A DNA stretch of 14,210 bases, from the NCBI GenBank assembly GCA_018296165.2, contig JACKQL020000291.1, positions 1-14,210 of the forward strand, in the 5' to 3' direction. Positions 8,810 to 14,210 of the stretch are shown here, piece after piece; the stretch's first letter is position 1; every line of letters begins with the position of its first letter. Both the position numbers and the translations under genes were made by a program. This DNA is from Termitomyces sp. T153. Taxonomy: Eukaryota > Basidiomycota > Agaricomycetes > Agaricales > Lyophyllaceae. Under the pieces are notes generated by a model. The model saw only the letters and a program-made list of their open reading frames with translations, was not told where the DNA came from and ran no database searches.

Positions 8810-8947
8810 GTTCAAGATTCCCGAAATACAAGTTTTGATTCATCACAGGTCTCCTTCGGGAATCGTGTAATTGCCTTGGCCTTCCGTTCCAGTCGACTCC
8901 AGAATTATCTTAGCAAAAGTTCGGAACTGATGTCACGCGCAGCTGAA

Positions 8948-9025
8948 TCACATAAATACCGCGATGGATGTACTTTGAAAGTCCATCACATCGTCGCTTA
9001 CATAGCATTTGCAAGATACACGGTG
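8948..9025 (+). promoter_or_regulatory. core promoter and leader of B1
   Basis: TCACATAAATACC (8948-8960) is identical in cassette 2 (12381-12393) and fits a TATA box, 161 bp before the B1 start. CATTTGCAAGATACACGGTG (9006-9025) is a 20-base identity with 12426-12445 and lies in the expected 5' untranslated leader, so it may act in the RNA or mark the transcription start. Confidence 0.6.
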
Positions 9026-9108
9026 ATGAGTCCCCTTTCCCTTTAGACTGAATTATACTGAAAATCTTATTTTTATCCGTGTAGTAATCAGCGCTTTCCA
9101 CCATCGCG

Positions 9109-9774
9109 ATGCCACCAAGGACCGCTAAGCCCCCTCCAGATGACGCGAAAGAGCCATCTTGGGAACCTGAATTGAAACCTGAGAAATGGTTACAAGCCCG
9201 CATCAAGAAGACCGCTGGCAATACTCCACGCTATGAAGCCTCATACTATGGTCCTTACAATTGCCTCCTCTGTCACTACTTTCCGTATCAACGGAAATTC
9301 TTAGTAAAGCCGCAACCCAAGCTCAGAATCCCATATAATGCAGATGCTGCAGATTTTAACCCTGATCTTATATCTGCGGGCCTTGTGGACAGAATTTCGT
9401 ACACGTCGACCGGTTATCTTGTCATTGGTCGAGATGTTCCTGGATCGGTTTTCCTGGAGCCCGATTTTGTTGTCGTTAAAGCCACCGAGGGCATTCGATC
9501 CGACCGTTCTCTGCTTCACGTAGAGATTAAGTTGGAGGACAATGAGGAGCGGTGGAATATGGCCAAAGTACAGTTGATTGAGTACATGGAGACTGCTGCC
9601 CATGCCGAGCAGATTCCGATGAGCGGCCTTTTGATCTGTGGTGGGAGAGTAGAGATATACCAGATGAAGACACTCGCTGATCCAGCAAGACGTGTTGAAA
9701 AACGCTGTGCTGTCAATTCTCAGACTCTCTGGGCATTCTTGCAAGCGTTCGCATCTGAGAATGGGGAGAAATAA
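9109..9774 (+). CDS. B1: RecB-type PD-(D/E)xK nuclease-like protein, cassette 1
   Basis: The protein has 221 residues in a single exon, and the start MPPR matches MPPK of B2. Residues 40-73 form a conserved N-terminal block (PRYEASYYGPYN, HYFPY, VKPQPKLR). The nuclease-like core follows: PD at 118-119, VEIK with Glu139 and Lys141, and QLIEY with Gln155 and Tyr159. Then comes a GLLICGG strand at 173-179. PD, ExK and QxxxY in this order and spacing are the signature of the RecB branch of PD-(D/E)xK nucleases, which bind a metal ion through Asp and Glu. The length suits a stand-alone domain. There is no signal peptide or membrane segment. It is divergent from A1 and CpG-rich (about 32 CG in 666 bp), unlike the transposons to the left. 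Nuclease activity is inferred from the motif; the substrate is unknown. The N-terminal tail is 16 residues longer than in B2. Confidence 0.85.
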   Translation: MPPRTAKPPPDDAKEPSWEPELKPEKWLQARIKKTAGNTPRYEASYYGPYNCLLCHYFPYQRKFLVKPQPKLRIPYNADAADFNPDLISAGLVDRISYTSTGYLVIGRDVPGSVFLEPDFVVVKATEGIRSDRSLLHVEIKLEDNEERWNMAKVQLIEYMETAAHAEQIPMSGLLICGGRVEIYQMKTLADPARRVEKRCAVNSQTLWAFLQAFASENGEK

Positions 9775-10687
9775 GGGTTATCCTACATTCAGTTCTTTGC
9801 CATAAATTTTTGAGTAGTATCACAAATTTGACGCGATTCTCAATTTGTAAATAGAGGCATAACCTCTCGTACAGTTCCTCTATTAAGTACTACTACTCTC
9901 AACCTCAAAAAATACCCCCGAAGTCCCTTCAAGAGGGCTGATTGACAGACAATAATTTTAATTTTCCTTAGATCTATACAGTGGTTTTTTTTGGAATTCT
10001 CGACAATGAAGTAGGCCCAGGAACCGTGATTGCATGTGCAAGAAGTATTATCTTAGTAGTAGGAAGCTGGGAATTGATGACAATCCGGGGAGGAAAGAGC
10101 AAAGTTTTGGTTGGTTAGCATATACTTGGAACAGAACTTTTCAGATATGGAGTGTCACTGTCTCGCTCGCTCTCAATGGATGGTATAACTAATCTTGGTG
10201 GGTGTGACTGAGAGAACCATCAAGGCCCGCCGCATGGAACGCCGACCGCGAGCCATCTGGACCTTCAAAGTGGCTGATGTGACAAGTCACGTAAAGAACT
10301 TGCTAAACCGCGCAGCTACACGTGTAGCGACAAGGGGGAAGGTGGTGAAATGAAGAACATGGGTTATGAAATCGCCACCAAAAATCCCAGGCATACTGTC
10401 CATATAACTATGAGCAGCCACCAGCAAGAGAAAATTAACAGGGTTCAAGCAGCTAGATTAGACAGAGGCCCTCAAGCGGCGGACTTTGCTCAAATACATG
10501 ATGCGTTAGTCGAAACGTGTGAGATAACATATATGATACTGAAATCAATGAGAAGTTGGTTCATCTCTATTCAAAACGGACTCGTCATGCGCCCCATTTT
10601 TTTATGAACTCACGGCATGGTGGCTAAGTATGACAACGTAATGGGTACTGGTACACTTTGAATAAGATGCAAAAATGTAAAAGTCCT
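9775..10687. other. region between cassettes, 3' ends converge
   Basis: B1 ends at its left and A2 ends at its right, so two transcripts converge here. No gene is supported. A CCCT/AGGG mini-stem lies near 9932-9944. An ATG frame at 10350-10607 has no recognisable feature. See the separate entry for the open stretch at 10189-10353. Confidence 0.4.
10189..10353 (+). other. short open stretch, possible coding remnant
   Basis: A frame open from 10189 to a TGA just after 10350 reads GVTERTIKARRMERRPRAIW and continues through a basic stretch to a VATRGKVVK-like end. It is rich in Arg and Lys and has no start codon except an internal ATG at 10234. It looks more protein-like than the surroundings but matches nothing I know. 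It may be a leftover exon of a gene or element once located between the cassettes. Confidence 0.2.
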
Positions 10688-11047
10688 TCAATAACCCTTA
10701 TCGGAAGGATCGGAGATGGTCACGAACTCCAGCTTGTCAGAATCCTCTTTCAAAGGAAAGAGCTTCTGTCTAAGCGAGATAGCACGATCATCCAGAGGGA
10801 AAGGCGCGAAGTGAGTTTGCGTCGCGTATGGGTCATCTGCAATGTGCGTGACGAAAACGCAGAACAGTTTCCTGTCTTCCCGTATAGTAACGGTACAAAT
10901 GACCTTCATGCCTTCGGCGGACAAGAGATGATCCTCGATAATGTTAGGGATGAGGCCTTCGTCATAGATATCAAGGTCGGGATAGCGACGGCGGGCCCAG
11001 GACACGGCATCTTTGAATGACAAGATATATCCTCCAATCTTGATCAT
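10688..11047 (-). CDS. A2: conserved small protein of unknown function, cassette 2
   Basis: The frame has 119 codons. The start at 11047 (MIKIGG) is chosen because similarity to A1 begins there; the open frame extends 38 residues further up, but that part shows no similarity in protein frame. Conserved segments are GGYILS at residues 5-10, VSWARRRYPD at 15-24, DIYDE, LIP, and a late FVTI-x-DP. The middle (residues about 38-100) is more diverged from A1 than the N-terminus. No domain, signal peptide or membrane segment is visible. The gene is divergent from B2 with a TATA-type box upstream. The function is unknown. Being kept with a nuclease-like partner in both copies suggests a linked role, which is inference. 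Confidence 0.7.
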   Translation of the reverse strand: MIKIGGYILSFKDAVSWARRRYPDLDIYDEGLIPNIIEDHLLSAEGMKVICTVTIREDRKLFCVFVTHIADDPYATQTHFAPFPLDDRAISLRQKLFPLKEDSDKLEFVTISDPSDKGY

Positions 11048-11172
11048 GATGAGCTGGAATACGTCAGTAGTAGATTCATGCGTTGACTGGTAACAGGACA
11101 TACGCAGAAATACGTGAATAGCAGTCAAGTGTTCAAAACGATGAAGCTCGAGGTTGAACAAGTTTGTGTTCG

Positions 11173-11214
11173 ATTTATAATTGGGCGTCCTTATGTAATT
11201 AATCCAATTGTTGC
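11173..11214 (-). promoter_or_regulatory. promoter region of A2
   Basis: Read leftward, the conserved block at 11214-11183 (plus strand GGGCGTCCTTATGTAATTAA and onward to GTTGC) precedes a TATAAAT box (11179-11173), about 126 bp before the ATG. The block matches that of A1 apart from small changes. Confidence 0.6.
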
Positions 11215-11618
11215 AATTCGGATGTGGAGGTCATAATTCAAAGTCCGCTCAGAACCACAAAATACCTTGGACGAACCAGGACCAACCTCGGAACAGCAGA
11301 TACTGGATAAGGATTGCTAAGAGTAAGGACAAATTGAAAAATACGGTACAGCAGAATTTCGACACACACCTTAAGATTTTTAGCAGCTGCTGCATACGAT
11401 TTGTACCCTCGAATAATTACCTGCAGGTGTGCAGGCGCTTTTCATAGTCACGAGAGCACTTTAGGCGACCGTCAACCATGGAATGCACCAGAAGATTGAG
11501 ATTTGCTATGAATCGGCAAACGTGAACAACATAACTGACCATCGACGAGGAAAGGACTCAACGACAGGGTCCTATTTTAGCTCAGACCGAGTTGGAGCTA
11601 CAATAGGTATTGTCATCC

Positions 11619-11637
11619 CACTATCGAATCGATAGTG
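11619..11637. repeat. near-perfect palindrome in divergent promoter region 2
   Basis: CACTATCGA and TCGATAGTG are perfect 9-bp arms around one central A. It is a candidate binding site for a dimeric regulator. It was not found at the matching place of cassette 1. Confidence 0.6.
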
Positions 11638-12175
11638 CTGAATATATCGAAATTTTTTTTGTCCAACGGAAGAGGTTGGGCATGATAGTATTCCCCTGTC
11701 ACCACGATGACTTATCCGTTTCCCATTTGAGTATCCATGCTGATTGTGATTTTCTTTTTTTAATTTGCTGCATTTGTCCTCTATGTATCGTTCCCTTGTC
11801 ATTACCCTCGCCAAGTGGCCTTTTGTGTGGCCTAAAGCTTGTAACGATGACAGGGTCGCCTCGGGGACTCGAGCTTGGGCCACTCATGACCATTGTTCTT
11901 TCATCAGGGCCAACTATTGATTCAAGCCTCATGGCTTTCAGTTTCCGACCCTATGCTTTCTGCGTGATCGGACTATATCGTTTCCTCTAATGCAGGGTAT
12001 CAGCTGCCTTTATGGTTGATGAGGACAAGGTTATTATTAGCAAAGTCTGTTTGGTTTGTGGTTCGGCTATTGTGGTGATGATGACAACTCATGATGTTTA
12101 CAAGGGAACATGTTTTCTTCCAATAATCGATAATCGGAATCTTGATATCGCACACCGCCTCATTGTTTTGGGATC

Positions 12176-12235
12176 TTTTGACATCACTTAACGCCACAAA
12201 CCATCAAAATTTCGGTCTTTTCCCATATGATTTTC
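12176..12235 (+). promoter_or_regulatory. conserved upstream block of B2
   Basis: It starts TTTTGACATCACTTAACGCC and contains a CCATCAAAATTTCGG core and a CATATGATTTTC end, matching 8751-8809 upstream of B1. Its distance to the ATG of B2 is close to that in cassette 1. Confidence 0.55.
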
Positions 12236-12380
12236 ATATCCGACTCATCACTTAGTCCTGTTCACCCTGGTCTTCTTCAGCACAAGGATATTCCATTGTC
12301 TTCGTTGCCTGGCATTCCTGTTCCGATCATCTCCACCTCCATATCAATTGTTTTGGGATTCTGTGTCATGCGAAGTTCGA

Positions 12381-12445
12381 TCACATAAATACCATGGATG
12401 TCCGATCCATCACAGCATTCCTCAACATTTGCAAGATACACGGTG
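12381..12445 (+). promoter_or_regulatory. core promoter and leader of B2
   Basis: TCACATAAATACC (12381-12393) is a TATA-type box 148 bp before the ATG. CATTTGCAAGATACACGGTG (12426-12445) is identical to the leader block of B1 at 9006-9025. Confidence 0.6.
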
Positions 12446-12528
12446 CTGATTCCATTCAACTTCAAGTATGAGATTGTACTGACTCCTTCCTTTCTTCCTG
12501 TTTTATTCTAACAATCAGCTTCATCACA

Positions 12529-13146
12529 ATGCCGCCGAAGAAGGCTGGGCTGTCTAAAGAACTCGAACCATGGCTCCAGACACGGATTCTGAATATTTCT
12601 GAGAATCCCCCACGCTACGAGGCCTCATGGTATGGTCCTTACAATGCCCTCCTTTCCCACTTCTTTCCATATACGAGGCAATTCATGGTGAAACCCCAGC
12701 CAAAACTCAGACCTCGAAGGGCCATAAACCCAGGCGAAAGCATTTCTAACATCTCTCTCGCATCCGCAGGATATCCTGTCCAGTCGCACGCGGTACTCGA
12801 CGAGTCCAGACTTGAAAGCGACGTGTTCATACCCGATTTCATTGTTGCGAAGGCTACCGAATCCCTTGAGGCAGATCAATCACTCTTACAGGTGGAAATC
12901 AAAGTTCACACTGATGAAACTTCATGGGAAATGGGGAGGGTTCAATTGCAGCGCTATATGTCCCGCCATATGTGTTCAGAAGGGAGTACAATATATGGGC
13001 TCCTTATATGTGGTGGTGAAGCCGAGATGTACAAGAAGGCATCGAAAGAAGCGAGAACTCGGATCCATTTGGTTGGGAGACGCTGCCCAATTAAAGAGAA
13101 AGAAGTTCTAGATTTTTTGTATCGCATCGCAGCTGAACACTGGTAG
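12529..13146 (+). CDS. B2: RecB-type PD-(D/E)xK nuclease-like protein, cassette 2
   Basis: The protein has 205 residues in a single exon and is a homologue of B1 over its whole length, with a shorter N-terminal tail. PRYEASWYGPYN, HFFPY and VKPQPKLR occupy residues 28-61. The core is PD at 102-103, VEIK with Glu123 and Lys125, and QLQRY with Gln139 and Tyr143, followed by GLLICGG at 157-163. Spacing between Asp, Glu, Lys and Gln is identical to B1 although the rest has diverged, which suggests selection on the active site. No targeting signal is visible. It faces away from A2. A DNA or RNA nuclease role is inferred; a structural or binding role after loss of activity is possible but not favoured by the intact motif. 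Confidence 0.85.
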   Translation: MPPKKAGLSKELEPWLQTRILNISENPPRYEASWYGPYNALLSHFFPYTRQFMVKPQPKLRPRRAINPGESISNISLASAGYPVQSHAVLDESRLESDVFIPDFIVAKATESLEADQSLLQVEIKVHTDETSWEMGRVQLQRYMSRHMCSEGSTIYGLLICGGEAEMYKKASKEARTRIHLVGRRCPIKEKEVLDFLYRIAAEHW

Positions 13147-14057
13147 AAATTTGACCATGAGCTATTGGAGGTACAATGATTATAATTTCATCATCTGGCT
13201 GTTGGAAATGTGTCGTTTTAGTCATGTATCTCGGGAGGTAGACTGTATAAACTCTAGTACTGTGGCTTGGCTGCGGCACTCTGCTTGATCACATCATTCA
13301 ATAGGACTACCAATTCTCTTCGGGATTCAACAAGACTTGTAAACACTATTTTTAGCAGTAATCTCTGACTCAATGATGATGAAATACATCAACAGTTGCA
13401 GCACAACCATGATCAATGAATGCATAGACCACCATAAATTCAAAAGGCATACAAAGCATAGTCCAGGCCATTGGAAATTACAGAAGAATACTATAGGTAC
13501 TAGGTCATCATCATCATCCTGCTGGAAAAGGTGTCTTGTTGCAATCGGATTGCTGGATACACAATATGCCTCGTTGATCCTTGGAGACATGAAGAGTTGG
13601 CTACCTCGCTATGCATATCACAGCATGGACATTTATGGATTGATCCCCACCATTTGGACTTTCCAGCTGAACTATCTTGTTCAGCAGGAAGTCATGGATT
13701 ATTGCCAAGCTCGACATGATATAAGGACGGTAATCTCCAAAGTCAGTAAAGGGAGAACAAGAGAAAGAGTGTACGATGCCACAAATCAGCCTTGAGTTTG
13801 TGATCTTAATTCAGTCAATCAGCACAGGTTGAGGGCCAAGTAGTCCAGGACTTTGTAAGTCTACTATCATTTGGTGACTGTAGCTAGAGCCACTCCAACA
13901 TTACAGAATTCAAGATGGATCACTTAGGTATCAAATATAATTATGTATTGGGGGTAATCAAACTTTTCGAGTTCCAGAAGTCATCTCTGGTGACTCGTCA
14001 ATAAATCCCAATCACCCCTGTCCGATTGGGTTGAGCTCCACTTTGTGCCTATTGAGT
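13147..14057. other. right flank, no gene supported
   Basis: A 140-codon frame at 13373-13795 (+) and an overlapping minus-strand frame at 13327-13590 cannot both be real, and neither shows a motif I know. CpG falls again here compared with the cassettes. The stretch may hold transposon remnants. Confidence 0.35.
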
Positions 14058-14210
14058 ATGTGGATTGTGAAGAATATGATGCCAACTATCCAGGAAGTGA
14101 CAGCAAATGAAGCAAAAAGCCACATGAACTTGGTCTCAACATTAAAAGCAGTAAGTGCAAAATTCAGCACCAAAGAAATTCATGCGAAGCTGAAAGTTCA
14201 CAAGCAGACC
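14058..14210 (+). other. open frame running off the window, possible element remnant
   Basis: From ATG at 14058 the frame stays open to the last base (51 codons). The piece is lysine-rich with segments such as MNLVSTLKAVSAKF and EIHAKLKVHKQT, and looks more protein-like than the surrounding frames. The family is not recognised. It could be the beginning of a larger gene or of a decayed transposase. Confidence 0.25.

Larger units (their letters stand above)
7990..9108. other. A1-B1 divergent intergenic region
   Basis: This is 1119 bp between the two starts with no convincing gene. Frames such as 8245-8514 and 8735-9046 are not preserved in the second cassette. Conserved blocks are the A promoter (8128-8182), a GATGACAGGG near 8358 also found near 11846, the 59-bp block upstream of B (8751-8809), a TATA-type box (8948-8960) and a leader block (9006-9025). 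An 8-bp inverted repeat GAAGGCAG/CTGCCTTC lies at 8534-8558. Confidence 0.5.
7633..9774. repeat. divergent A/B cassette, copy 1
   Basis: This unit comprises leftward gene A1, a 1119-bp intergenic region and rightward gene B1. The second copy (10688-13146) has the same gene order and orientation, with homologous proteins on both sides and shared short blocks between them. Homology is not visible in the flanks outside the two genes, so the duplicated unit seems to run from the 3' end of A to the 3' end of B. The copies are diverged at protein level, so the duplication is not recent. Confidence 0.75.
11048..12528. other. A2-B2 divergent intergenic region
   Basis: This is 1481 bp with no convincing gene. 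Frames at 11208-11447, 11610-11990 (+) and 11572-11883 (-) have no counterpart in cassette 1 and no domain. It contains the A2 promoter (11173-11214), a 19-base palindrome (11619-11637), a CGATGACAGGG shared with copy 1 (11845-11855), the upstream block of B (12176-12235), its TATA-type box (12381-12393) and its leader block (12426-12445). Confidence 0.5.
10688..13146. repeat. divergent A/B cassette, copy 2
   Basis: The layout is the same as at 7633-9774: leftward A2, intergenic DNA, rightward B2. The intergenic part is 1481 bp, about 360 bp longer than in copy 1. The extra length seems to lie mainly between about 11220 and 11600, which has no evident counterpart in copy 1. Confidence 0.75.

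Noticed and set aside
7633..13146. A homeodomain mating-type locus, which also has tandem divergent gene pairs
   Set aside because: Neither A nor B shows a homeodomain motif; B instead carries PD-(D/E)xK residues.
13327..13795. Overlapping frames on both strands, the leftward one hydrophobic like a membrane protein
   Set aside because: There is no conserved motif, no clear start context and equal support for both strands, so neither is called as a gene.

Overview
The window looks like nuclear DNA of a filamentous basidiomycete, most likely an Agaricomycete. The evidence is introns of about 50 bp with strong GTAAGT/GTGAGT donors, remnants of Ty3/Gypsy elements of the kinds common in these fungi (one with a chromodomain), TATA-led promoters, and heavy CpG loss confined to the transposon part. 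No rRNA, tRNA, CRISPR or bacterial-type operon was seen. The species cannot be named from the sequence.

Left half (1 to about 6043): decayed retrotransposons. A pyrimidine-rich tandem-repeat tract (about 440-775) and an LTR-like remnant (930-1043) precede the integrase C-terminus of Gypsy element A (1050-1433, +). After it, on the opposite strand, lies a five-exon gene (1895-3909, -) of about 601 codons. It has a Zn2Cys6-like cysteine cluster and is broken by seven TGA and one TAG stop, with no frameshift. Then come a polypurine tract and a probable 1.1-kb LTR with a TATA box (4067-5194). The LTR ends where the integrase tail and chromodomain of a second Gypsy element, B, begin (5195-5663, +); B closes with its own polypurine tract and a well-bounded LTR (5675-6043). 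Element A carries about 40 copies of a TAGCGA-type hexamer and its CpG-decay forms TAGTGA and TAGCAA. Element B keeps only two CpG dinucleotides in about 890 bp.

Middle (6044-7630): no convincing gene. There is a short hairpin and a TATA-plus-ATG candidate for a very short or truncated gene at 7105-7281. From about 6870 the DNA becomes rich in CpG again.

Right half (7633-13146): a tandem duplication of a two-gene, head-to-head cassette. Each cassette has a leftward gene of about 118 codons (called A1 and A2 here; no recognised family) and a rightward gene of 205-221 codons (B1 and B2). B1 and B2 carry the spacing and residues of a RecB-type PD-(D/E)xK nuclease (PD, x19, ExK, x13, QxxxY). The 1.1-1.5 kb between A and B holds short blocks conserved between the two cassettes: a 31-32 bp block upstream of A, a 59 bp block upstream of B, a TATA-type box and a 20-bp identical leader block. 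The most economical reading is a duplicated, co-inherited gene pair under a conserved bidirectional control region. Its function is unknown.

Right end (13147-14210): no supported gene. One ORF that may be a transposon remnant runs off the edge.
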